Made by a program: the position numbers and the translations under genes. The notes under the pieces were generated by a model. It was not told the origin of the DNA, did not search any database, and worked only from the letters and a program-made list of their open reading frames with translations. A DNA stretch of 64,000 nucleotides from Tritrichomonas musculus (Eukaryota; Parabasalia; Tritrichomonadida; Tritrichomonadidae), in contig JAPFFF010000017.1 of the NCBI GenBank assembly GCA_039105265.1, positions 682,001-746,000 of the forward strand, in the 5' to 3' direction. Shown here in pieces: positions 1-9,673 of this stretch. Position 1 is the first letter of the stretch, and every line of letters begins with the position of its first letter.

Positions 1-977
1 AAGACTAAAACTGAATTGAAATTTTGTTTTTGAATAATAAATTTCAGAAAACTCAAATAAAAATGAGGTAAAACAATTTTTAGGGAATTTTTAATATATC
101 TTGCATAAAAGTAAAAATATTGATAAAAATCGGTGCTGTTTAAAAAAAGTAAAAGGTTTTGTATTAGCAATTGCATCAGATCCTAAATCTAATGGAAGAT
201 ATGTAAATTAATATGGAAAAATGAATGGAGACTCGATTTTTTCCTTTCTATCCTTTTGAAAAGTCAGTTTCATTTCGATACATTTATAATTTTGAATTGT
301 AAGGTTTCTGTTAGGCTTCGTTTTTGATAGTTCATAATCAATCTATTGGTTGAAGAATATCGATGATGTTTTAAAATCTCAAATTAGCGAACAACCAGGC
401 GATATGTCGAATTTGACTAGTACTTGCAAGCCATAAATGTTTCGTTGATAAAATCCTTTTGTAATTATGAGTATGTTTGTTTTGAATTCTAATTCAATTT
501 TTTAAAAGATATTTGGTTGTTTATATTGCTTTTTATTGCTTTTTTCTTTTTTGTATTTATATTTGGCCTAATTCCTATTGCATTTAATTTCTGTTATTAT
601 TTGTTCAATTCTTTTGAATACATAAAAAGCCGATGTAAAAGGTATGCGGTTTCGTCCTTTTTGAAGTCTATCAAAAATTATCTCTCTTTTTGTTTCTTTG
701 AGAAGAACAAAAAAGATTGATTTAAACCAAAACTTATTAAAGGAAAACGATCAAATTTTTGATAGCAAAAAAGTGTATTAAACACTTATTGAATTTTTTT
801 TCCATCAATCTTTTTTGGTTTCACTATATAATTAATTCAAAATATATAAAATCTTTAAAACTTAAATATCATTAATAATAAAATAGATAATAAAAATATA
901 ATTTATTATATATTATTTATACAATAATATACAGGTATTTATTGTATTTATGTCTCATATAAATGAGTTTAAAAAAA

Positions 978-1199
978 TTGAAAGGAACGAAATTGAGAGT
1001 ATCATTCAAATTAAAATAATCAATTCAAAAAAGAAAAAAACAAAATATATAAATATCTTATTAAAAAAATTCACAAAATAGTTTCCAATCTCGTTGAAAT
1101 AGATGTTATCATATATTTAGAACTTATATATTATATTATCATTATGATTACGTAATTTTTAAATTTGAAAGGAACGAAATTGAGAGTATCATTCAAATT
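978..1199. repeat. Exact 35-bp direct repeat, copies 187 bp apart
   Basis: Positions 978-1012 and 1165-1199 carry the same 35 bases, including the core AAGGAACGAAATTGAGAGTA. The match is exact, although the surrounding AT-rich DNA is not conserved between the copies. A recent short duplication or two insertions of a small repeat would explain it. No function is apparent. Confidence 0.85.
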
Positions 1200-1227
1200 G
1201 GCTATAAAAAATTAATTAATTTTTTCC

Positions 1228-2402
1228 AACATATGAGATGCAACGATAAAAAAGTGACACTATATTTACGCCCTAATAAAAATTATTAAAAACAGGAATT
1301 ATAAATTAAGAGAACTTTAATAAATCGAATGATACCTCTTTGATAAGAAAATGTCTATCAGAAGTCGAGATATCACTTACGAAATTTGTGAAGGTCTGTT
1401 TGATTAATAATATTTGTTTTTTCAAATAAAAACAATTTTAAATATGCTGTTTATCATATAAAATATATCATAAATATAAACGCTATCTTCTTAATTGATA
1501 TAAACTGTCAGAAGTCGAGATATCGCATGCAAAATTTGTGAAGGTCTGTTTGATTTTAAAAAATTTTCATCTTGTAAGTTTTAAAATAAAACCTAATGCT
1601 TATTATTTTGCTAAAAAATCCTATTTTTCAAATATTATTAAGAAAAAATGTGAGATTGATTCAAATAGAATTTTAGTCCTATTGAAACCATTGTTTTTGC
1701 TTATCAATTTTTGAATAAAATATTATAGATATTGAAAAATATTGATAGTTTATTATTGAAAATTTTTTTCTACACAAATACATTTATATTTGAATATTTA
1801 AGACGAATATGATTATTTTACCCAATATAAATAAAATATATTTAACATATTCAAAATATTTAGTTAATATATTGACATAATTTTCAAAACTGTTTCGAAA
1901 AAATCCTTTTTTTATAAACATATTTTTTATATATTCAAAATGATTTTAATAAAAGTATTTGTACATCTTAATATTTTACTAATATATCCAAAATTAAAAT
2001 GCCATTTTATTTCATATTTCATATTAATATTATTTAATATTATAAATAAACTTAATTTATAAAATTCTTCAAAATTATATATCAAATTATCTATACATCA
2101 AGATGATATATAAATTACTCTATTTATTGCGTTTGTAAAATCATAATTAGCATTTTGAAATATATTAATGTCATTACGGTAGTATAAAATATAATCAAAA
2201 AGAATTGTACTAAAGGCTCGAACAGAGTCTCAGAAAAAATGAAAGTGATATCTCGACTTCTGACAGATATTTTCCAAAACCAGCCCATAATTCATTTTTA
2301 TTTATAAGTCCATATTTAATTTATCATATTTTTTAAAAAATAGTATAGTAACAAAAAAATTTGAATGAATTTTCAGAAAATTTCCTATCGTTGTATCCCC
2401 TA
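1228..2402. repeat. Degenerate inverted-repeat element, MITE-like
   Basis: The motif TCAGAAGTCGAGATATC lies at 1358-1374 and its reverse complement at 2247-2263. A second pair sits further out: GAGATGCAACGATA at about 1230-1243 against a near reverse complement at about 2388-2402. The spacing between inner and outer motifs is similar on both sides, roughly 105 and 115 bp, so the two sides look like decayed long terminal inverted repeats of a 1.2-kb element. A third, direct copy of the inner block lies at 1507-1555. No transposase frame is present. The family is not recognised and the true ends are uncertain. Confidence 0.45.
1354..1555. repeat. Direct repeat of about 50 bp (1354-1404 and 1507-1555)
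   Basis: Both copies hold TCAGAAGTCGAGATATC followed, after about six bases, by AATTTGTGAAGGTCTGTTTG. They differ at a few bases in between. An inverted copy of the first half lies at 2247-2263. This is the best conserved word of the left-hand repeat region. Confidence 0.75.
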
Positions 2403-2686
2403 TTTTCCAACCAGAATTAATTCAAAAAAGAAAAAAAAATTAATATTTTTAATCAAAAATATAATTTTTTATTATCATATTTCGTACAATATAATTTCAT
2501 ATTTTCTCTTTGATTGTTGATAAAAGATATTAAACTTTTTCAAAGGTGTGTTTAAAATGCAACTCTGATATTTGGAGAAATTTTTTTAAATGCTTTTCTG
2601 GATATATATTCAAAAAATAATATAATTAAATATTAAATGATCGTTAACTGTTTTTTATTCAATTTTTGAATTAATTTTTATCGATA

Positions 2687-2705
2687 TACGTTAAACCTTA
2701 ACGTA
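2687..2705. promoter_or_regulatory. Small hairpin ahead of the transposase start
   Basis: The arms TACGTTAA and TTAACGTA are separated by three bases and end 15 bp before the ATG at 2721. It could be an operator-like or terminal-repeat remnant of the Merlin-like element. The position is seen; the role is a guess. Confidence 0.25.
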
Positions 2706-2720
2706 CAAAATATTTTTTAA

Positions 2721-3326
2721 ATGAATTATCCTGACTGTGTAGCACATGCAATTGGTCAAACATACCTCCTTAATGATCGGGATTTTGCCGAGCTCCTCAT
2801 AAAAGAAGGTTTTCTATCTCCAGGACCTTTCTGTTGTACACAATGCGGCCTTGTGATGAATTTAAATTCATCCAACAACACAACTGATGGGTGTGCATGG
2901 AAGTGCCCCAATAACCGCTGTCGCAGATCAATTTCAATACGCACGAATTCAATGTTTTATGGATGCGGCTTTTCTCTCAAGGCCATCTATGTCATTTACG
3001 CATGTTTTGCCGCCAATTTTAGACCTATTGACATCGTGCAGGTCGTTGGAGTCAAAGACTTGCACGGAGTCAATAGGTTATTATCCCTCTTCAGGGCTCG
3101 CGCCGTTCAGAAGTACCAGACTGACATCACCCAGCATCCATTGGGACAGTTTAACACTGTCCAAATGGATGAGTCAGCACTGGGGAAGGCCAAGCACCAC
3201 AAAGGGCGTGCTCTGAAAAGGGATTGCAACTGGGTGGTTGGAGCTTTTGAAGAGCACACTAACAGAGTTGCTGTTCAAAATGTCTCCAACCGCACCAGTG
3301 CAACTCTCATGAATTTCGTCCATAGG
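2721..3326 (+). pseudogene. Merlin/IS1016-like (ISXO2-type) transposase, 5' part only
   Basis: The first roughly 202 codons encode the N-terminal part of an IS1595/ISXO2-type transposase, the family called Merlin in eukaryotes. A zinc ribbon is visible with cysteines near residues 39, 42, 62 and 67. A helix-turn-helix-like stretch lies near 85-125. The first catalytic aspartate lies in VQMDES (residue 150). Past about 3326 the frame reads into DNA that is antisense to the polymerase gene of Polinton A, so the open frame to 3455 is a chance fusion. The second catalytic aspartate and the glutamate, which would lie further on, are not present. The ATG at 2721 is the first of the frame. The enzyme would cut and paste its own element; this copy cannot. 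No matching terminal repeats were found. Confidence 0.75.
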
Positions 3327-3336
3327 TACTTGTATA
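3324..3336. other. Junction between Merlin-like gene and Polinton A
   Basis: Transposase coding sequence stops and Polinton polymerase coding sequence on the other strand begins within these bases. The Polinton terminal repeat (AGTAGTATA...) is absent here, so this is not a clean integration site. It looks like an illegitimate join after loss of the left end of A. Confidence 0.7.
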
Positions 3337-5971
3337 GTTGGCTTTTTGGTACTGTCTTGGTTTCAGTCTTTGTTGCTTTCAATATTGACTTGCCATATAT
3401 GGAGTTGAGGAGGAGCTTTATTGTTTGTTCAAGAGGGTTCTTTTGCTTTTTATAACTTGCCCTGAGATTAAAGAGCTTCTCAATGAACTCATTGATTTTC
3501 TTGTTAAATCCTTCATCAAAGTAATAGCCACGTATTAACTCATATTCAACATCATAAAATTCGAACAAGTCCATGAGACCTACTTTATCGATATAATAAT
3601 GGTCAACAAGGAAATTGCCGAATATTTTACTACCTGCTTCATTCCTTGTAAATACTTGTCCAAATTTATATGGCTCTTTTGATTTACATTCGAGTTTCTT
3701 GATGTTGACTTCGATAAAGAATGTATCATATTGCATAAGTTGTTCATGTGTTGTACCTTGTGGTATTACTTTAGGTCTTCCTAATGGTATACCATCCATA
3801 ACATACATTGCAGATGGATATAAGCTAACTGCATCAAAGTCTTGTATCTTTCCTTCGATGTATTGCTTTTCATTACCTGCTGTCATTGTTCTTCCACCAG
3901 AGACACATCGTTGTATGAAGTCTTGACACTTACCTGATAGTTCATAACATCCATCAAAGCAACCATATTTCTTGGCAAAGCAGTATCCAATAGCACTTAT
4001 AGATATAAAATCATGAACACCATACATATCTGTCTTTGTCTCTTTAAAGACTGCTTTCAGGTCTTCATTAAATTTTTCCATTCCCTTCATCAAAACAATA
4101 CAGTCCTTGAAACAATAGAAGATGGCATATTTAATGATGTCGATTTTGCCATCATTATAGCAATTTGCGATTTTTGCATTTTCGATAATCTGCTTGCAGT
4201 TTGCATCAAGTTGTGCTTTCGATAACTTATCTGCATTTTCATCGATGTATTGCTGTTGGAACTCAGTAGCATCAACAATTCTTCTTTGAATGTTCTCTTG
4301 TGTATATAGCTTATATGCCATGACTTCCTTGTGAACATTGAGGTTGAACATTGTAGCAAATTTACTTAATGCTTGTGGTATTATACTGTATGAGTTCCTG
4401 AATGTTAATCTCTTTTTGACTTTCCTTGTACCTTCTTCGAATAATGTCATGATGATTTGCAACACAGTTCCACTTCGTTCTGTTATCTGTGTATCCCATC
4501 CAGGTGTGTTAATGAAAAAGCATGCATCATACTTGAGGTTGTGAAAATATGTTAATGAGCCACTCCATAAATAATTCAAGAGCTTCTGTCCACAATCTTC
4601 ACCTTGAATAGATATTTTATGTATGTTGGCTCCATCTCGAAAGATCGTACAATTGAGATATGGTATATGTGGACTGACTGTCGAGTTTGTTTCGAAGTCA
4701 CTATAATAAATCCTTGACCATGTATTTTGTTTCTTTTTATTATTCTCAATGAGTCTTGTACTATGTTCTGCATTATATTCGAGACTTACATAGTCATTAA
4801 CATGTTCATATTCAGTTGTGTTGATAATATCCATTTCGCATGCTTTGATTTCTTCAAATAGATGTAACTCAAACATCTTTTGGAAAAAGGTTATTGGTTT
4901 GATTCCTTCATGTTTATAGTCTTTGACAGTCTTTCCATTTTTCTCCAATCTTGCTATCATACATCTTTTGTCAAAAGGCATATATGCAAATGTTCTATCA
5001 AGTTCTTCATAGTGTTGAAGGTAGAATAATGTACAAGGTATTTTCCTGTTGAGCATATAATGGTCTTTGAACAATATCAGGTTAACTTCTCTTTTAAAAT
5101 CAACAGACCATTTTTTCTTTCTGGTGTTGATTCTTGTTTCATACTTGTATTTATCAGGTTGTTCAACAATTCTAATGATACTAAAATTGCACTTGAACTT
5201 TTTAGCTACTTCTTCTATCTTGTTATTGGGTATGGCTCTTGTTTGAACAAAAAATCGTAAGTCATCTATTTCATCATCAGTGAACACACCTGATTGTATA
5301 CAAGCATATACAAAACAATTATCTCTGTAGTTCTCTTTCCTTACCTCATGAAAGATTTGGTATGTAGATAAGTCTATAGGTGATAGATTGATGTATGGGA
5401 AAAAACTACCTTCTGGTGTATTTCGATAGTCTTCATCAATTTCGACTTCATCATCATAGATTTCATGAGTATCCATATCTTGCATCTTGGTTCTAAAATG
5501 AACACCATCATTTGTTTTGTTCATGTCAATAAATTGTACCTCATATCGAACTGGAATGAACATGTTTGAGATATATGGATTAGTGTCTGATTGGTCTTCA
5601 CTTAAATCAAGTTCTCCTGTTATATGACCTAATGTACTTTCGATGTTGTGCTTATCACTGAGTGTGAAGTACTTATAAGTTCCATCAAGTGCAATTGCTT
5701 TAACAATAGGTCTTCCAACATTTTTCTTTTTATGTATCTGTCGTAGTGCTTCCGTAAATGCGTACCTCTTATCTTCATCTTGATTGATGTCTGTAGCAAA
5801 ACCAATACCTTGTCCTGCAGGAATCATGAGCTTCCTCATTTCTTCTTTAAATTTGTCTTTCTTTTGGTATTGTTTTGCACGTCGATTATATTCACGACGA
5901 AACTGTGATTTTGTATCAGCATAGACATCTCCAATAGCATCTAAAAAATTATCTTCAATGTCCTTGTTCAT
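3326..5971 (-). CDS. Polinton protein-primed DNA polymerase B (part)
   Basis: This is a family B DNA polymerase of the protein-primed type, which would copy the linear element from a terminal protein. In order from the ATG at 5971 it shows exonuclease motif I (YSDFET, near residue 425), motif II (HNLKYD, near 480), motif III (YCFKD, near 620), polymerase motif A (DFDAVSLYPS, near 712) and motif B (NSIYGKS, near 857). A residue stretch of about 400 precedes the exonuclease, as in other Polintons. The frame opens further upstream only from a TTG, so 5971 is chosen. The element ends at 3326 against the Merlin-like gene. It is homologous to the copy at 60969-64000. It reads toward the element end, on the same strand as the capsid module. 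Confidence 0.9.
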
Positions 5972-6054
5972 GTTTAACCTAAAATAAAAGTGAAACGATA
6001 AAAATAAAAACAAAGAAAAAGTTAAAAAAATTATTTTTTTAGTTATGACCTATC

Positions 6055-7476
6055 TTATTGGGGGTAATCATCATCATCAACGACATTATCATCGAGATGT
6101 GGAAAATGATATTGGAACTCATTTCCTTTCACCTTCGATTCAGAGTTCCGTTGAATTTCGTTCTTCTCCATTGATTCACCCCATTGCCTCATGGCTTTCA
6201 GCACTTGCTTCGGTGATTGCTTCCTTCCACTTCTCTCGAAGCTGCATGCTTTGTCCAACTTCTCTTTCTCTTCTTGTGATAAGTATTGTCGAAGATGATA
6301 AACGCAATTGGACAACTTCCATCCATAGGACTTGAACACGCTCGTCTGATCTGGTGCTTTTTTCTTGTCATATGATTCAACAGCTTCCAACATGTTTCGA
6401 AGATAATCAGCTTCTTTCATCATCAAGTTCGATCTTGCCAACTTTTCAGCAAATGCATCATCTGTTGGAGGACCAGCTTGTTGAGCATTTTTGAGATCTG
6501 ACACGTCCTTCTTTAGATCGTGAATTTTGTTAATGTACTTCGCCACCTTTTTTGGAGTAAGTTCCAATTTCATCAGCTCGAGTGCGTATTCGTCGTTATT
6601 ATCAATGTCTTTCCTGAGTTCTTCAGCATTGTGATTGATGTCTTCAATGTGAAATTCTACACCAGTCATTTTCTCCTCCAACTTCGTTAATCGTTCTTTC
6701 AAGTTTTCATTTTCTTCTATTAATCGTTCCATTTCATCTCGAAAGTCGAATGGCCTAACATTATCCTCCTTATAATCACTATTGGATTTCATATCATGAA
6801 CACTTTTCGGTGGCTTATATGGTTCTCTGTGAACTGGTTCTTGTTCTTGTTCATGATCAACTTCTTCTTCTTCTCCTTCTATCTTTGTTTCTTCTTTTGG
6901 ATTGGAACCGAGTTTTTGATTCTCGACAAATGCAGATGGTCTAGCGAGAACTCTTGGAGGTGGCGGTATTTGTTGATTAGAAGGAGGTGGAGGAGGTGGA
7001 GGAACTTGTATTATATTATATGAGCGAGGTGGTGGAAAGACTTTATTGGAAATTGGAACATATGGAACATATGGATTCTTCCTTCTTGCATCGTCTTCTT
7101 GCTTCAATCTTGCTAATGCTTCTTCTTCTTGCTTCTTCTTCCTTCTTGCTTCTTCTTCTTGCTGCTTCTTCAATCTAGCTGCTTCTTCTTCTTCTTCTTG
7201 CTGCTTCTTCAATCTTGCTGCTTCTTCTTCTTCTTGCTTCTTCTTCAATCTAGCTGCTTCTTCTTCTTGCTGCTTCTTCTTTAATCTAGCTGCTGCTTCT
7301 TCTTGCTGCTTCATGATGAACTGTCTCATGGATTCGAGTTGTTCTGGGGTCATGTTCTTGATCCAATCTTCTGTGGGTGGAGCTGATGGCGGATCTGATG
7401 GTGGAGCTTGTTGACCCGATTGCTCGATCGAGTCAAATAGACTAACATCGCTGTCTGAGCTGTAGTTGTATGACAT
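6055..7476 (-). CDS. Coiled-coil, proline-rich Polinton protein (473 aa)
   Basis: The protein is not recognised. After a short acidic N-terminus, residues about 45-135 are a charged helix made of repeats of the type EEEAARLKK. A proline-rich linker follows (residues about 136-175, with a run of seven prolines), then an acidic stretch, and a second coiled coil at about 245-335. The C-terminal 130 residues are mixed charged and end acidic. It lies 83 bp upstream of the polymerase gene on the same strand and is seen only in Polinton A in this window. A structural or tail-like role is possible from the rod-like composition, but nothing shows it. The ATG at 7474-7476 is clear. Confidence 0.75.
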   Translation of the reverse strand: MSYNYSSDSDVSLFDSIEQSGQQAPPSDPPSAPPTEDWIKNMTPEQLESMRQFIMKQQEEAAARLKKKQQEEEAARLKKKQEEEEAARLKKQQEEEEEAARLKKQQEEEARRKKKQEEEALARLKQEDDARRKNPYVPYVPISNKVFPPPRSYNIIQVPPPPPPPSNQQIPPPPRVLARPSAFVENQKLGSNPKEETKIEGEEEEVDHEQEQEPVHREPYKPPKSVHDMKSNSDYKEDNVRPFDFRDEMERLIEENENLKERLTKLEEKMTGVEFHIEDINHNAEELRKDIDNNDEYALELMKLELTPKKVAKYINKIHDLKKDVSDLKNAQQAGPPTDDAFAEKLARSNLMMKEADYLRNMLEAVESYDKKKAPDQTSVFKSYGWKLSNCVYHLRQYLSQEEKEKLDKACSFERSGRKQSPKQVLKAMRQWGESMEKNEIQRNSESKVKGNEFQYHFPHLDDNVVDDDDYPQ

Positions 7477-7666
7477 ACAAGTATAAAAATGATCTATTTT
7501 CTAGTTGATATCACTAAATTTTAAATTTCGTAGAAAAACTCGAAGGTAGATATTTTTCTTTGAAAAAGTTAAATACACTATAAAAATTCAAAAATTGAAT
7601 TAAAAAAAATAAAATATATTGAAATTTTAAAAAAATATATTTATTAATATCACTATTATTTTATTA

Positions 7667-8092
7667 ATGATGAATGAAGAAGAAGATAAAATAGAAGATA
7701 TTTTACAAAAACAAACACCTCCTAAAGATCATGATTCATTCGACTACAAAATTAATATAAACATGTCGAAAAAAATATCTCAACTAAAAGTTGAAGATGA
7801 TACATCAAATTTAAGAACGATGTGTGAAAATTATGCTCATGCTCTTGAAAATGATGCACATCGACTTCGAGCAAAACAAAAAAAGAGGTATGATGAATGG
7901 TTTGACAACCTCGAGAAAGATTGTTATCCTGCAAGAGACATTGTTAACTTGTACAACATGTTCTTTGGTCATGAACTATCTATTACTCGACTTGGTTTCG
8001 GGCATCTCGATGGAACAAAGAGACACTTTACACATAAGAAAGTGAAAAGAAACAAGAAGTTCATCACAATGTACTACAAGAAAAATGAATAA
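7667..8092 (+). CDS. Small charged Polinton protein (141 aa)
   Basis: The family is not recognised. It has an acidic N-terminus and a central helical, basic stretch (RLRAKQKKRYDEW, near residues 67-79). The C-terminus is rich in lysine and aromatic residues (KKFITMYYKKNE). It is transcribed divergently from the coiled-coil gene, with a 190-bp AT-rich space between them that holds an Inr-like TCACTATTA about 15 bp before the ATG. It ends just before the minisatellite. No copy is present in B or in the visible part of D. Confidence 0.6.
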   Translation: MMNEEEDKIEDILQKQTPPKDHDSFDYKININMSKKISQLKVEDDTSNLRTMCENYAHALENDAHRLRAKQKKRYDEWFDNLEKDCYPARDIVNLYNMFFGHELSITRLGFGHLDGTKRHFTHKKVKRNKKFITMYYKKNE

Positions 8093-8125
8093 CTTTTTTT
8101 TTCATAACTAAAAAAAAGTTTTTTT

Positions 8126-8334
8126 AAGCTACCTTTTTCCTCATAAGCTACCTTTTTCCTCATAAGCTACCTTTTTCCTCATAAGCTACCTTTTTCCTCA
8201 TAAGCTACCTTTTTCCTCATAAGCTACCTTTTTCCTCATAAGCTACCTTTTTCCTCATAAGCTACCTTTTTCCTCATAAGCTACCTTTTTCCTCATAAGC
8301 TACCTTTTTCCTCATAAGCTACCTCATTCTTCAT
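8126..8334. repeat. 19-bp minisatellite, ten perfect units plus one variant
   Basis: The unit AAGCTACCTTTTTCCTCAT is repeated ten times without change at 8126-8315, followed by a variant unit at 8316-8334. Polinton B has a shorter tract of related 19-bp units (CCTCATGTGATACCTTTTT type) at the equivalent place. The last units overlap the 3' end of the bZIP-like gene. The perfect uniformity points to recent expansion. This is also the point where the left arms of A and B stop being alike. Confidence 0.95.
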
Positions 8335-8602
8335 GTGATACCTTTTTGCTTTCATACGACATTATTTTTTCCTTCATACTTTGTACTTCTTTTTTCTTTC
8401 TTTCACGATATGCCTTTTGCTGTTGTTTACGTGCTTCATTTCGTTCTTCAACAGTTGCATACTTTTGCTTTCTACCACGTTTTTCTGTTGTTTCAGTTTT
8501 TGCAGTATCAATATTTTTGAGGTTGTTGTTACTCTTGGACTTCTTCAACTTCTTGATGATAGCTGTTTCCTTGAACTCACCCAAATCTAAATTTTGGCTC
8601 AT
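8324..8602 (-). CDS. bZIP-like basic protein (92 aa)
   Basis: The start MSQNLDL at 8602 is chosen because the longer frame to 8737 would overlap the divergent neighbour. The related gene in Polinton D also starts with MSN. A conserved N-terminal patch (IIKKLKKSKS) is followed at residues 54-72 by a basic stretch, ARKQQQKAYRERKKKE, that resembles the DNA-contacting region of AP-1/Yap-type bZIP factors. A short charged helix follows but no long leucine zipper. A role as DNA-binding regulator of the element is an inference. It is separated by 76 bp from the divergent 123-aa gene, and its 3' end lies in the minisatellite. Confidence 0.6.
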   Translation of the reverse strand: MSQNLDLGEFKETAIIKKLKKSKSNNNLKNIDTAKTETTEKRGRKQKYATVEERNEARKQQQKAYRERKKKEVQSMKEKIMSYESKKVSHEE

Positions 8603-8661
8603 GATTTCATTCGAGAAAAAAAATTGAATTATTTTTGAAAATTGAATATTCGCAAACAAAA

Positions 8662-8671
8662 TCACTTCATT
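8662..8671 (+). promoter_or_regulatory. Inr-like motif before the 123-aa gene
   Basis: TCACTTCATT lies 7 bp before the ATG at 8679. It resembles the trichomonad initiator (TCAYTWYTCATT type), which sits at the start of transcription a few bases before start codons. The match is partial. Confidence 0.3.
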
Positions 8672-8678
8672 TTTTAAA

Positions 8679-9050
8679 ATGTCGCGTTCTGGAAATGACT
8701 TCAAAGAATTCCAAAAACAGCAAAAGCTAGCTATCAAAAATGCTCATGTTGAAATAGCCAATGCTATTAAAGAGGTGATATTTCTGTTCAACCAAAAAAT
8801 AATAAACTCGACATCATCTAATGTCTGCACCATCTATGACCCTTTGATACAAGCAAACATGAACAAGATTGCTGAAGCACTTACTCAAATGAATCTCACT
8901 ACCTGCGAGGTTTTTCATAAAAAGATTCCTCAATCTCCAACACCAAAATCTATTGGCTTTCACGTGCCTATAGTGCCTGACTCGCAAGAGACACAAGAAG
9001 AAGATGATGAAGATGAACAAGAAGCTTCATCTCCAAAAGACAAGGAGTAA
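8679..9050 (+). CDS. Small acidic-tailed Polinton protein (123 aa)
   Basis: The protein is unrecognised. Residues 1-75 look helical (for example KEFQKQQKLAIKNAHVEIAN). A short proline-containing link follows, and the tail is acidic (EEDDEDEQEASSPKDKE). It is one of only two plus-strand genes in the otherwise minus-strand capsid module and faces away from the bZIP-like gene. The same gene lies at 24950-25321 in B with a couple of substitutions. No counterpart was seen in the visible part of D. Confidence 0.65.
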   Translation: MSRSGNDFKEFQKQQKLAIKNAHVEIANAIKEVIFLFNQKIINSTSSNVCTIYDPLIQANMNKIAEALTQMNLTTCEVFHKKIPQSPTPKSIGFHVPIVPDSQETQEEDDEDEQEASSPKDKE

Positions 9051-9127
9051 GAGTAAAAAAATAATTACTTCTAATTTTAAGTTTTTTTATATATGTCTTT
9101 TTTGAAGTTTTTTTAATATGTCTTTTT

Positions 9128-9652
9128 TTATACTATGCAATATTTTAAGCATACATGATAATTATTAACAAGCTCATTATATTCTTTATTATATACTTGT
9201 TTCAAGTCAATGACTACCTCTCCATTATCTTTAATAATCTTAATAGCATCTATTTTTCTTATTGGATTGCTCTTAGCTGCACAACATCCAACATCTTCAT
9301 TAAGTTGTACTTCAACCTCACTAACATGTAGTATTGCTTTGATGATGTTGCTAAGAGATTCAATAGGTACTATGATGCATTTCTTTGATATAATGTTAGC
9401 TAGTAGTGCTTTGTCTTGATTAAGTAGTATTTGTGCATATGCTTCAAGTATAACATTACGTACATCTGGTTCAACTTCAACAGGTTCAGTTTGCACTCCA
9501 ATGTCTCTTGTAATAACAATGTCTTCCTTGCCATCATCTCTCTTATTAATAATAATGTTGTTGTTGATGTTTGATGTAGATGATGCAGCTGCTGATGGTT
9601 CTAAAGATACATTTGCTTGAACTCCATTGGTTGTACCCCTCTTCTTAATCAT
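9128..9652 (-). CDS. Conserved Polinton protein, 174 aa
   Basis: The family is unrecognised but clearly conserved: the copy in B is identical as far as I can see, and D has a 176-aa relative at 60084-60614. Shared features are the start MIKKR, a block near residues 15-48 (NVSLEP...STSNI...IINKRDDGKE...VITRDI), a helical middle (LLNQDKAL), a pair of cysteines near residue 123 and the C-terminal YNKEYNELVN. The Asn-rich N-terminal part is probably flexible. It lies 21 bp downstream of the 148-aa gene, in a run of same-strand genes with very short gaps. Confidence 0.75.
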   Translation of the reverse strand: MIKKRGTTNGVQANVSLEPSAAASSTSNINNNIIINKRDDGKEDIVITRDIGVQTEPVEVEPDVRNVILEAYAQILLNQDKALLANIISKKCIIVPIESLSNIIKAILHVSEVEVQLNEDVGCCAAKSNPIRKIDAIKIIKDNGEVVIDLKQVYNKEYNELVNNYHVCLKYCIV

Positions 9653-9673
9653 TTAGGTTGGGAAAAAATAGGC

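Larger units (their letters stand above)
1..2720. other. AT-rich non-coding region with scattered repeats
   Basis: No gene can be supported here. The sequence is dominated by A/T runs. It contains an exact 35-bp direct repeat, a repeated block seen three times in two orientations, and a small hairpin just before the transposase gene, each listed separately. The only open frame of note, 517-720, would start at TTG and has no in-frame ATG, so it is not called. Confidence 0.7.

Noticed and set aside
517-720. 67-residue hydrophobic open frame
   Set aside because: It begins at TTG, has no in-frame ATG, is low-complexity and lies in AT-rich repeat DNA.
7046-7414. Serine/cysteine-rich open frame opposite the coiled-coil gene
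   Set aside because: It is the antisense shadow of the EEEAARLKK repeats at 6055-7476.
8126-8334. Regular repeats as a possible CRISPR array
   Set aside because: Units follow each other directly with no spacers, and the setting is a eukaryotic Polinton.
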